Shown here: one piece after another, positions 1 through 7,348 of the stretch | Position numbering within the stretch: the stretch's first letter is position 1 | How the letters are laid out: each line of letters begins with the position of its first letter | Source: Prevotellaceae bacterium UBA2757 | Lineage (GTDB): Bacteria; Bacteroidota; Bacteroidia; Bacteroidales; Bacteroidaceae | Assembly (NCBI GenBank): GCA_002353215.1 | Contig: DEJD01000058.1 | Location: 24,102 to 49,171, forward strand | DNA length: 25,070 bases | Reading direction: 5' to 3' | Translations under genes and position numbers: made by a program | Notes under the pieces: generated by a model | The model's database searches: none | Told to the model about the DNA's origin: nothing | What the model saw: only the letters and a program-made list of their open reading frames with translations

Positions 1-1386
1 GACCCGACCCGTTCGCTGAGGAATCAGGCAGTGAACGCTCCGGAGAATCTGAAGAATAATGTGGGGTATGACCAGAATCCGCAGTTCTCACCCGACGGAC
101 GGTATGTCGCATGGCTGTCGATGGAACGCGACGGTTATGAGGCTGACCTGAAACGACTCTGCATCTGCGAGGTGGAGAGCGGAAAGAAGCAGTATGTGGA
201 TTGGAAAAGTGATGTGGAGGCGTTTTGCTGGAAAGATGAGAGGTTAGCGGTTAGTGGTGAGAGGTTAGAGAGATTGAAAATTAAAAATGAAGAATTAAAA
301 ATTAAAAATGGGATGATATATTTTCTGAGTGTGTGGGATGGATGCTGTAATATGTATATGGTAGATGAGAGGGGTGAGGTGATGCAGTTGACGGAGAGTT
401 GGGATGACTGGACGAGTCTGCAGATGGCGAATGACGGGAAGAGGATTCTGGCTGCGCGACAGAGTATGAGTTGTCCGACGGATCTGTATCTGGTGACTCC
501 TCCGAAGAGGGGGAAGAAGGGTATGGCGAAGGTGGAACAGTTTACTCATGAGAATGCTGATATCCTTTCGCAACTGAAGATGGGTAAGGTGGAACAGTAC
601 TGGGTGCCTACTACGGACGGAAAGAAGGAACTGGTGTGGGTGGTGCTGCCGGCAAATTACGAGAAGGGGAAGAAGTACCCTACCCTGCTCTTCTGTGAGG
701 GAGGACCACAGAGTCCGGTGTCGCAGTTCTGGAGTTACCGTTGGAATTTTCAGATAATGGCTGCAAACGGATATGTAATCGTAGCTCCGAACCGTCATGG
801 TCTGCCGGGATTCGGACAGGAATGGAAGGAACAGATTTCGGGCGACTGGACCGGACAGTGCATGCAGGATTATCTGTCGGCGATTGACTTCGCTGCGGAT
901 TCGCTGCCGTATGTGGACAAGGACCGGTTGGGTGCTGTGGGTGCTTCGTTCGGAGGATTCTCGGTATATTATCTTGCAGGTATTCATGAGAAGCGGTTTA
1001 AGGCTTTCATCTCGCACGACGGAGCATTCAACCTGGAGGCGATGTACTTGGAGACGGAGGAGAACTGGTTTTCAAACTGGGAGTATGACGAGGCGTTCTG
1101 GCACAGTCCGCTGGTGGCAAGTGCGAAGAAGACTTATGAGCACTCACCACATAGGATGGTGGATAAGTGGGACACCCCTATCCTGTGCATACACGGAGAG
1201 GAAGATTACCGAATCTGCTATACGCAGGGTATGCAGGCTTTCAATGCGGCACGGATGAGGGGACTGGATGCTGAACTGCTGCTCTTCCCGGACGAGAACC
1301 ACTGGGTGCTGAAACCGCAGAACGGAATTTTGTGGCAGAGGAGGTTTTTCAAATTTCTGGAGAGAAATTTGAAAAATGAAAAATGA
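1..1386 (+). CDS. S9 family prolyl oligopeptidase/dipeptidyl peptidase, 5' truncated
   Basis: The reading frame is open from the first base, and upstream codons read on in family-like sequence (DPTRSLRNQAVNAPEN), so the GTG at 31 is not the start and the gene begins outside the window. The visible 461 codons contain the end of a WD40-like beta-propeller (DPxxSPDG-type blades such as QNPQFSPDGRYVAW) followed by the alpha/beta hydrolase domain. The catalytic triad is visible, numbering from base 1: Ser316 in GASFGG, Asp402 in HGEEDYR, His434 in DENHW. The family cleaves short peptides, often after proline or with dipeptide release, normally in the periplasm; the signal peptide would lie upstream. 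Between the blades, bases 239-312 encode a Lys/Asn/Glu-rich stretch (LKIKNEELKIKNG) that matches a dispersed nucleotide repeat. The last codons (LKNEK) are also repeat-like. The exact substrate cannot be told. Confidence 0.93.
   Translation, partial: DPTRSLRNQAVNAPENLKNNVGYDQNPQFSPDGRYVAWLSMERDGYEADLKRLCICEVESGKKQYVDWKSDVEAFCWKDERLAVSGERLERLKIKNEELKIKNGMIYFLSVWDGCCNMYMVDERGEVMQLTESWDDWTSLQMANDGKRILAARQSMSCPTDLYLVTPPKRGKKGMAKVEQFTHENADILSQLKMGKVEQYWVPTTDGKKELVWVVLPANYEKGKKYPTLLFCEGGPQSPVSQFWSYRWNFQIMAANGYVIVAPNRHGLPGFGQEWKEQISGDWTGQCMQDYLSAIDFAADSLPYVDKDRLGAVGASFGGFSVYYLAGIHEKRFKAFISHDGAFNLEAMYLETEENWFSNWEYDEAFWHSPLVASAKKTYEHSPHRMVDKWDTPILCIHGEEDYRICYTQGMQAFNAARMRGLDAELLLFPDENHWVLKPQNGILWQRRFFKFLERNLKNEK
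239..312. repeat. Dispersed AT-rich repeat inserted in frame in the S9 peptidase gene
   Basis: Two low-complexity modules sit side by side: a GGTTAG/GGTGAG-rich part (239-270) and an ATTAAAAATG-rich part (271-312). The second shares ATTAAAAATGAAGAATTA (280-297) and GAATTAAAAATTAAAAATG (292-310) exactly with the intergenic copy at 8391-8449. Here the element is translated in frame, adding about 25 codons between propeller strands without breaking the gene. Confidence 0.7.
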
Positions 1387-1413
1387 ATTCTCTAATTCTT
1401 GATAAAAAAAGAA

Positions 1414-1438
1414 AAAGGATGTGCGAGGCACATCCTTT
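1414..1438. terminator. Bidirectional intrinsic terminator between the S9 peptidase gene and gpmI
   Basis: A perfect 11-bp stem (AAAGGATGTGC / GCACATCCTTT) has a 3-nt loop (GAG). Read on the minus strand it is followed by a long T-rich run (bases 1413 down to 1404), so it should end gpmI transcription well. On the plus strand the trailing sequence (CTTGTTATG) is only partly T-rich, so it probably also ends the peptidase transcript, less efficiently. Confidence 0.88.
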
Positions 1439-1459
1439 CTTGTTATGTAAGAGTTTGGA

Positions 1460-2995
1460 TTAGTCTGTGATGAGGTCGTGACCGGTCATCTCCTTTGGTT
1501 GTGGGAGACCCATGATGTGAAGGATGGATGGTGCCACGTCGGCGAGGACTCCGTTCTGTACCTTTGCATTTTTGTTTTCTGTAACATAGATGAATGGTAC
1601 TGGGTTGAGTGAGTGGGCTGTGTTTGGAGTGCCGTCGGCGTTGAGGGCGTTATCTGCGTTTCCGTGGTCAGCGATGATGATGGTTTCATAGTCCATTGAC
1701 TTGGCTGTTTCGACTACGTCGTGAACGCAGGTGTCGATGGCAGCAACTGCCTTTTCGATAGCTGGGTAAACGCCGGTGTGGCCTACCATGTCGCCATTGG
1801 CGAAGTTAACCACGATCCAGTCGTATTTGTTTGTTTTGATAGCTTCACAGAGTTTGTCCTTCACCTCGAATGCAGACATCTCCGGTTTGAGGTCGTAGGT
1901 AGCCACCTTAGGAGAATTAACGAGGATGCGGTCTTCGCCCTCGAATGGAGTTTCGCGTCCGCCATTGAAGAAGAAGGTGACGTGAGCATACTTCTCTGTC
2001 TCGGCAGTGTGGAGTTGTTTGAGACCCTTGCTTGCGAGGTATTCGCCCAGAGTGTTATCTACGTTCTCCTTAGGGAAGAGGATGTGAACGCCCTTGAAAC
2101 TTGCGTCGTAAGGAGTCATGCAGTAGTACTGCAGGTCGGGGATGGTATGCATGCCCTGTTCCGGCATATCCTGCTGAGTGAGTACGATGGTGAGTTCCTT
2201 TGCGCGGTCGTTGCGGTAGTTGTAGAAGATAACTACATCGCCTGGTTTGATGGTACCATCTACGTTTGCGTTTACGAGCGGTTCCATGAACTCGTCGGTA
2301 TTCTTATGTTCCTCGGTGTGGGAATCGTAGCAGGACTGCACGCCCTCGACCATGTCGGTGCACTTGCGGCCTTTGCCTTCGATGAGCTGGTCGTAGGCAA
2401 CCTTGACGCGGTCCCAACGCTTATCGCGGTCCATTGCATAAAAACGTCCGATGATAGATGCGATAGCACCTACACCTACTTCGTCGATGTGGCGCTGGAG
2501 GTCTGCGATGAAACCTTTTCCGGACTTAGGGTCGGTGTCGCGTCCGTCCATGAAACAGTGAACGAAGCAGTTCTTCACTCCATATTCCTTAGCTATGTCG
2601 ATGAGTTTGAGGATGTGGTTGAAGCTTGAGTGTACGCCTCCTGTAGAGGTGAGTCCCATGAGGTGAACGGCATGACCTGTTTTCTGTGCATAGCCATATG
2701 CAGACTGAATCTCAGGGTTTTGAAGGATGCTGTTATCGGCACATGCGCGGTTTATCTTGACGAGGTCTTGATAAACGATACGTCCTGCACCGATGTTGAG
2801 GTGTCCTACTTCGGAGTTACCCATCTGTCCGTCGGGCAGACCTACGTTTTCGCCGCTTGCCTGGAGCTGGGAGTGAGGGTAAGTGCTGTTAAGATAATCC
2901 ATGTAGGGAGTTGGAGTCTGATAGATTACGTCTCCCTTGCTTTTGTCGCCGATTCCCCATCCGTCGAGAATCATTAAAAGTGCTTTTTTGCTCAT
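1460..2995 (-). CDS. gpmI: 2,3-bisphosphoglycerate-independent phosphoglycerate mutase
   Basis: This enzyme interconverts 3- and 2-phosphoglycerate in glycolysis and gluconeogenesis through a phosphoserine intermediate at a two-metal centre. The 511-residue length is normal for the family. Key residues are visible: Asp11 in LDGWG, nucleophile Ser61 in GNSEVGH, His122 in TGGVHS, the RNDR motif at 261-264, Asp402 and His406 in NGDMVGHTG, Asp443 and His444 in DHGNAD, and His461 in NTAHS. The alkaline-phosphatase-like domain surrounds an inserted phosphotransferase domain. The start ATG is 12 nt after the stop of the upstream HD-domain gene, so the two are very likely cotranscribed. The strong terminator at 1414-1438 follows the stop. 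There is no Shine-Dalgarno sequence before the start, as usual in this phylum. Confidence 0.98.
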   Translation of the reverse strand: MSKKALLMILDGWGIGDKSKGDVIYQTPTPYMDYLNSTYPHSQLQASGENVGLPDGQMGNSEVGHLNIGAGRIVYQDLVKINRACADNSILQNPEIQSAYGYAQKTGHAVHLMGLTSTGGVHSSFNHILKLIDIAKEYGVKNCFVHCFMDGRDTDPKSGKGFIADLQRHIDEVGVGAIASIIGRFYAMDRDKRWDRVKVAYDQLIEGKGRKCTDMVEGVQSCYDSHTEEHKNTDEFMEPLVNANVDGTIKPGDVVIFYNYRNDRAKELTIVLTQQDMPEQGMHTIPDLQYYCMTPYDASFKGVHILFPKENVDNTLGEYLASKGLKQLHTAETEKYAHVTFFFNGGRETPFEGEDRILVNSPKVATYDLKPEMSAFEVKDKLCEAIKTNKYDWIVVNFANGDMVGHTGVYPAIEKAVAAIDTCVHDVVETAKSMDYETIIIADHGNADNALNADGTPNTAHSLNPVPFIYVTENKNAKVQNGVLADVAPSILHIMGLPQPKEMTGHDLITD

Positions 2996-3007
2996 AATTA
3001 TATATAA

Positions 3008-3871
3008 TTAGAATTTTACTACATGTGTGCCGAGTGCGAATGCCTTCTCCATGTTTCCTGTTGTCTTGAACACATCAGCCTTTGCGGAGATGTTATCGAT
3101 GAAATTGACGAGGGCAGCCTCGGGGATGCATGGTGTGACAGGAGAACCGTATTCGAGTTCGCCATGGTGAGCGAGTACGCAGTGAACGATGAAATTGATT
3201 TCGCGTTTTTCGATACCCTCTTCGCGCAGGAGTCCGTTGAGGTAGTTTGCCGACATATAGATATGTCCGAGCAGGTACATATTCTCCTGAGTTTCGCCTT
3301 CGGTATTGTATTCACAGAGTTTTCCCCAGTCGTGGAAAAGGATTGCTATGATGATGCGTTCTACCTTGATTTCCTCGGGGTAAGGATATACGGGATAGAG
3401 TCCTTCGAGCAGGTGGAGCATCTGCCAAGTGTGGTTGAGGAGTCCGCCAGGGAAGGCATGGTGAACGCTTGTAGCTGCCGGATACTTGCTGTATGGTTCG
3501 TAGAGAGTGGCAGCATACTTGTTGATGACGGCAGTGAGTTTTTCGTCTTTGCAGAAGGTGAGCAGCTGACGAATGGTATCCTCCCACTGTCGGCGAGGTA
3601 TTGGTCGCGGAATGAGTTTGTAGAGAGGATGATCCTCAGTAGGAAACTTCCCGAGGACGATGTCGAGTTGTCCTGCGGACTTCTTCCCCTGATTGTCACG
3701 AATGTTGAGGAAAGTGATGAGTTGTCCGGGTTTGGGACCACCGGTTTTGGGAGTGTCCCACACGCAGATATTCTCTACTTCTTCCAGATTTGCGCACTTG
3801 AGATTCACGAATGGAGCTCCGGTACGAGCCACTGAATCCTGTCTGCTTAAAACGATGTATTCTTTTGCCAT
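3008..3871 (-). CDS. HD-domain phosphohydrolase, YhaM-like 3'-5' exoribonuclease candidate
   Basis: A 287-residue soluble protein. The N-terminal 75 residues resemble a small OB-fold nucleic-acid-binding module (residues 20-72, with LITFLNIRDNQGKK and a strand ending in LDIVLGK). The rest is an HD domain with the metal ligands of the YhaM group: HHAFPGGLLNHT (His147), FHDWGK (His180-Asp181), LGHI (His203), LAHHGELEYGSP (His235/236) and NFIDNISAKAD (Asp259). The order OB fold then HD, and the HHG-EYGSP sequence, match YhaM of Firmicutes (about 314 residues), which degrades RNA or single-stranded DNA from the 3' end. The substrate here is inferred, not shown; a nucleotide phosphohydrolase role remains possible. 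It is the first gene of a unit with gpmI and has a TACCTTTG -7 element 32 nt upstream of its ATG. Confidence 0.85.
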   Translation of the reverse strand: MAKEYIVLSRQDSVARTGAPFVNLKCANLEEVENICVWDTPKTGGPKPGQLITFLNIRDNQGKKSAGQLDIVLGKFPTEDHPLYKLIPRPIPRRQWEDTIRQLLTFCKDEKLTAVINKYAATLYEPYSKYPAATSVHHAFPGGLLNHTWQMLHLLEGLYPVYPYPEEIKVERIIIAILFHDWGKLCEYNTEGETQENMYLLGHIYMSANYLNGLLREEGIEKREINFIVHCVLAHHGELEYGSPVTPCIPEAALVNFIDNISAKADVFKTTGNMEKAFALGTHVVKF

Positions 3872-3902
3872 AATATCAGTTGACGAGTTGTCAAGTCGGC
3901 TG

Positions 3903-3910
3903 CAAAGGTA
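3903..3910 (-). promoter_or_regulatory. -7 element of the HD gene-gpmI promoter
   Basis: TACCTTTG on the minus strand fits the Bacteroidetes -7 consensus TAnnTTTG and lies 32 nt upstream of the HD-gene ATG. I see no good TTTG at the -33 position. The short leader contains a 5-bp inverted repeat, TTGAC-N5-GTCAA (3880-3894). Confidence 0.6.
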
Positions 3911-3941
3911 GGCATTTTTGAAGAAATATGAGTATCTTTAT

Positions 3942-3983
3942 TTACACAATATTTATTTTATGTTACACAACATTTATTTTATG
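3942..3983. repeat. Two adjacent 21-bp direct repeats upstream of the lipoprotein gene
   Basis: Units 3942-3962 and 3963-3983 abut exactly. Each begins TTACACAA and ends ATTTATTTTATG, with a single T/C difference between them. A period of 21 bp is two helical turns, so two copies of a bound protein would lie on the same DNA face. They sit about 95 bp upstream of the -7 element at 4078 and about 30 bp beyond the divergent promoter at 3903. An 8-bp tandem repeat (ATGAGAAT, 4009-4024) follows. Confidence 0.8.
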
Positions 3984-4054
3984 CTGAAAAACACATTTAG
4001 AACATAAAATGAGAATATGAGAATAGTGTTTAGTATTTTTTAACAATTATTCTT

Positions 4055-4075
4055 GTGTTAATACATTTTTAACAC
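4055..4075. promoter_or_regulatory. Inverted repeat in the spacer of the lipoprotein promoter
   Basis: GTGTTA (4055-4060) and TAACAC (4070-4075) form a 6-bp inverted repeat separated by 9 bp, ending 2 bp before the -7 element at 4078. The placement suits an operator, but the region is very AT-rich and the match may be chance. Confidence 0.35.
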
Positions 4076-4077
4076 TT

Positions 4078-4085
4078 TATATTTG
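4078..4085 (+). promoter_or_regulatory. -7 element for the lipoprotein-barrel operon
   Basis: TATATTTG matches TAnnTTTG. A weak -33 candidate (CTTG at 4052-4055) lies 22 nt upstream. Transcription would begin near 4092, leaving a leader of about 45 nt before the ATG at 4138, with no Shine-Dalgarno sequence. Confidence 0.6.
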
Positions 4086-4137
4086 CAATCAACAAAAATC
4101 AACCTTTAACAACATTAATTTAACCTTTTTAAAAGCT

Positions 4138-5925
4138 ATGAAAATGAAACATTGTCTGATAGTAGGGGGATCTGCACTACTATTGTTGTGCAATTCATGC
4201 ACAAACAAAGATTATGATCTGAGTGACATTGACACGACAGCGAGTTTTAAGGTTAAGGAACTGACTGTTCCTATCAACCTTGAGTATTTAACATTGGACC
4301 AGGTGATGGACTTGAAGGAAGGCAGCGAAATCGTGAAAGAGAAAGACGCTGCCGGCAACGAGTTCTATGCAGTGAAGAAAGAGGGTACTTTCCAGTCGAG
4401 TGCAGTGAGCGTGAAACAGATTACTGCTCCTGTAGAGATTAAATCGACCAGTACAGACCTGTCGATGGCAGGTACTCCAGTACCTGTTCCGGGAGGATTC
4501 ACTGTGGAGTATAATATCACAGGTCTTGATCCTGCTTCGTTCAGTGCAAAAGCATCAGACATCGATGTATCTATTCAGCGAGTAGATACTATCGGTCTTT
4601 ACAGTCGACTGATTACCCGATTTACAATGACTCTGAAAGACGGTAATGTAGATTGGAACAAGGTGAAAATCAAAGGTCTGATGATTGAGTTTCCGAAAGG
4701 CATCAGATGTACTGCAAGCAAGGGTACATTCATACCGAGCAGTGCTTCTCAGCCTAACTACAGTCTGCTTGACCTGAGCACTGTGGAGCTGTCAGTAAAT
4801 AACGGTAAGGTGGAAGAAATCCAGATTGACGTAGAGGAATATATAACCAACAATAATGAATTCAATCCTACTGCTCACACACTTAACATCACAGACCAGG
4901 TGAATGTGCAGACCGGTAAGATAGAGATTACGACCACAGACCAGACTACACTGCCTACAGCTATAAACTTCAGTATAGCTCCTGCGATGGATCCGATAGC
5001 AGTGACTACATTTACAGGACTGGTAGAATATAATGTAGCAGACTTCAATATTGACCCAATCGACCTGAGCAGTCTGCCAGACTTCCTCAATCAGGAGGGA
5101 ACAAAGTTAGGACTGGAGAATCCGCAGATTTACCTCGGCATCAACAACCCATTGGGTGATGTGTCTAATATCAAGCACGATAACTTTGTGTATATGCAGA
5201 CTGGATTCAGCATGACTCCTGAGCGCGACGGAGTAAAGGGTGCCACACAGAGTCTGGACGACGGAACGTTCACTGTTCAAGGCGGACACACAAGTGAGCA
5301 GTGTTTCGTTATGGCACCAACAGACCCATATCCAAACTACTACCCTGGTTATAATAATCTGACACATGTACCATATACAGGCTTGAAGCAGGTTCTGAAA
5401 GAGACTGACGGTATTCCTACAAAGATTACTGTAGATGCAGTAGAACCGAAACTGCCTAAGCAGGAAGTGTCTAAATTTGAACTCGGCAAAGACTACGGAG
5501 TGGTTAAGGGTCGTTATACTTTCTATGCTCCTCTGCAATTGTCGAGCGACACACAGATCAGCTATACAGACACTATCGACGGTTGGAACGATAAAGATGT
5601 GGATGCTCTGACCTTCAACAGAATAAAGATGAACATGCTGATTTCGACAGAAGTGCCATTCCCTGTCACCTTGCAGATTGTTCCTATCACACTCGGCGGA
5701 AAGACTATTCCAGGAGCAAGTTCCAATATAGTTACTATTCCACCATTGGCAAAGGACTATCCGACAGAACTCATCATCAACGGAACTGTTCAGCATCTTG
5801 ACGGACTGTTCCTGAAGGCTAAGGTTCAGAATCCGGATGACCAGGCTGTGTTAGGACCACAGATGAAACTGTACATAAAGAATAGCAAGGCTACCCTGAC
5901 AGGTAATTATACAAAAGAACTCTAA
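4138..5925 (+). CDS. Surface or periplasmic lipoprotein of unknown function, beta-rich
   Basis: I do not recognise a named function. The 595-residue product begins with a lipoprotein signal (MKMKHCLIVGGSALLLLCNSC): short basic n-region, hydrophobic core, lipobox ending at Cys21. The acidic residues soon after the Cys (Asp25, Asp27) are compatible with transport to the outer membrane. The mature part is rich in Ser, Thr, Val and Ile, with alternating strand-like stretches and no long helices, suggesting several stacked beta-sandwich modules. One possible boundary is near residue 290-310 (FNIDPIDLSSLPDFL), after which PQIYLGINNPLGD starts a second half. No catalytic motif is visible. The next gene, 22 nt downstream, encodes an outer-membrane barrel-like protein, so the two probably work together at the envelope. 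An adhesin, scaffold or barrel-accessory role is possible. Confidence 0.85.
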   Translation: MKMKHCLIVGGSALLLLCNSCTNKDYDLSDIDTTASFKVKELTVPINLEYLTLDQVMDLKEGSEIVKEKDAAGNEFYAVKKEGTFQSSAVSVKQITAPVEIKSTSTDLSMAGTPVPVPGGFTVEYNITGLDPASFSAKASDIDVSIQRVDTIGLYSRLITRFTMTLKDGNVDWNKVKIKGLMIEFPKGIRCTASKGTFIPSSASQPNYSLLDLSTVELSVNNGKVEEIQIDVEEYITNNNEFNPTAHTLNITDQVNVQTGKIEITTTDQTTLPTAINFSIAPAMDPIAVTTFTGLVEYNVADFNIDPIDLSSLPDFLNQEGTKLGLENPQIYLGINNPLGDVSNIKHDNFVYMQTGFSMTPERDGVKGATQSLDDGTFTVQGGHTSEQCFVMAPTDPYPNYYPGYNNLTHVPYTGLKQVLKETDGIPTKITVDAVEPKLPKQEVSKFELGKDYGVVKGRYTFYAPLQLSSDTQISYTDTIDGWNDKDVDALTFNRIKMNMLISTEVPFPVTLQIVPITLGGKTIPGASSNIVTIPPLAKDYPTELIINGTVQHLDGLFLKAKVQNPDDQAVLGPQMKLYIKNSKATLTGNYTKEL

Positions 5926-5947
5926 CCAGTAACAATTAAAGAAGATT

Positions 5948-7330
5948 ATGACTATGAAAAGAATAAAATATTTGGTTGCGGTTCTTTGCCTGGCATCGAC
6001 CGCTTCAGCACAAAACCTGCTTTCAGGCAGATATAATGAAGGTTTCCTATACAGGCACGACCTCAACCCAGCCATAGGAAACGAACAGAACTATATAGCC
6101 ATGCCTGCACTCGGTAATCTGAACGTAGGAATGAACAGTAATCTGAAAGTGAACAACATACTTTTCAACCGCAATGGAAGAACTGTATTGTTCCTCCACC
6201 CGGATGTTTCTGCGAGTGAAGTTCTTGACAATATGAAAGAAAAGCATCGCATTGTAGAAAATATGAGACTCCAGATACTTGGAGCCGGATTCAAGGCATG
6301 GGGCGGATATAACACTATCGAAATCAATGCGCGCGAGAATTTGGCAGCAAACGTGCCCGGTTCGTTGATTCGACTGGCTAAAGACGGAGCTGAGAACCAG
6401 ATGTACGACATAAGCAACTTGAATGCTCATGCTGATGCATATGCAGAAATTGCATTGGGTCACAGCCGCAATATCGACGAGAAGTGGCGTGTGGGTGCCA
6501 AGATAAAGTTCCTGTTGGGTGTCGGAAACATAGATGCAAACGTAAACAAGGGTTATGTACAGCTGCTCAACGACAGGTTTGTAGGTGTTACAGATGCTAT
6601 GGTTCAGACCAGTCTCAACGATGTGCAGTATAAGATAGAAAACAAGATGCGCGGAGCAGAAGGCGAACAGACCATGCACTCATATGTAAGTGGTGTTGAC
6701 AAGACAAAATGGGGTGTTTGCGGTTTCGGTATGGCATTCGACCTCGGTGCAGAGTATAAGATAGACGACAACTGGAAGGTGTCTATGTCGCTGATCGACC
6801 TCGGCTGGATTGGTTTCAAGAACAACTTCGTAGCCTCAACAAACGGAGAACACATGGTAGAGACAGATAAGTACATCTTCAACCTGAAGGATGACACATA
6901 CCACTCGTTCGACAATGAAAAGGAAAGACTTGCAGAAGGTGTTGCACAACTGTATGAGTTGAAGGACAACGGCAATACAGGCAGTCGCAGCAGAGCTCTT
7001 GGTGCTACATGGACTTGGGGTGCTGAGTACAAGGCTCATTTCTACAACAAACTGACATTTGCCTTCCTCAACACCACTCGCATTCATGGCAAGTACAGTT
7101 GGACTGATTTCCGTTTCTCTGCGAATGTGGCTCCTACCAAGGCATTCTCAGCTACTGCTAACCTTGCCTTCACTACATTCGGAACAAGTTTCGGATGGCT
7201 CATCAATGTACACCCAACTGGTTTCAACTTCTTCATCGGAATGGACCACACCCTTGGCAAGATGGCAAAACAGGGTCTGCCTCTCTCAGGACGCGCAAGT
7301 CTGAACATGGGTATCAACTTCCCATTCTAA
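5948..7330 (+). CDS. Outer-membrane beta-barrel-like protein, possibly DUF5723 family
   Basis: A 460-residue protein with a type I signal peptide (MKRIKYLVAVLCLASTASAQ) and probable cleavage after ASA. Two in-frame ATGs lie 6 nt apart (5948 and 5954); the second gives the more typical signal start. The mature N-terminus (RHDLNPAIGNEQNYIAMP) and repeated amphipathic strands such as WRVGAKIKFLLGVGN, WKVSMSLIDLGWIGF and FNFFIGMDHTLG recall Bacteroidetes outer-membrane barrels of the PorV/FadL-like type and, from memory, DUF5723 proteins. The C-terminus ends in an aromatic residue (NMGINFPF), as barrels usually do. Its direct partner is the upstream lipoprotein gene, with 22 nt between them. Transcription ends at the hairpin at 7364-7397. 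The molecular function is unknown, and the family name needs a profile search. Confidence 0.75.
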   Translation: MTMKRIKYLVAVLCLASTASAQNLLSGRYNEGFLYRHDLNPAIGNEQNYIAMPALGNLNVGMNSNLKVNNILFNRNGRTVLFLHPDVSASEVLDNMKEKHRIVENMRLQILGAGFKAWGGYNTIEINARENLAANVPGSLIRLAKDGAENQMYDISNLNAHADAYAEIALGHSRNIDEKWRVGAKIKFLLGVGNIDANVNKGYVQLLNDRFVGVTDAMVQTSLNDVQYKIENKMRGAEGEQTMHSYVSGVDKTKWGVCGFGMAFDLGAEYKIDDNWKVSMSLIDLGWIGFKNNFVASTNGEHMVETDKYIFNLKDDTYHSFDNEKERLAEGVAQLYELKDNGNTGSRSRALGATWTWGAEYKAHFYNKLTFAFLNTTRIHGKYSWTDFRFSANVAPTKAFSATANLAFTTFGTSFGWLINVHPTGFNFFIGMDHTLGKMAKQGLPLSGRASLNMGINFPF

Positions 7331-7348
7331 CAAGAAAAAAAGAAAGAA

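Noticed and set aside
31..33. GTG at 31 as the start of the S9 peptidase
   Set aside because: Codons upstream to base 1 remain open and family-like, and a start here would leave a broken propeller and no signal peptide. The gene runs off the window edge.
1721..2977. Long plus-strand open frames opposite gpmI (302 and 115 codons)
   Set aside because: They lie antisense to a complete gpmI with all catalytic residues. Their sequence has no family-like motifs, and the length is explained by the codon usage of the real gene.
3023..3835. 270-codon plus-strand open frame opposite the HD-domain gene
   Set aside because: A shadow of the HD gene: no promoter, no signal, no recognisable domain, and it shares boundaries with the real gene.
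3880..3894. TTGAC-N5-GTCAA as an operator or riboswitch in the HD-gene leader
   Set aside because: Only five base pairs, no further structure, and the leader is too short for a known riboswitch class. Noted only as a minor repeat.
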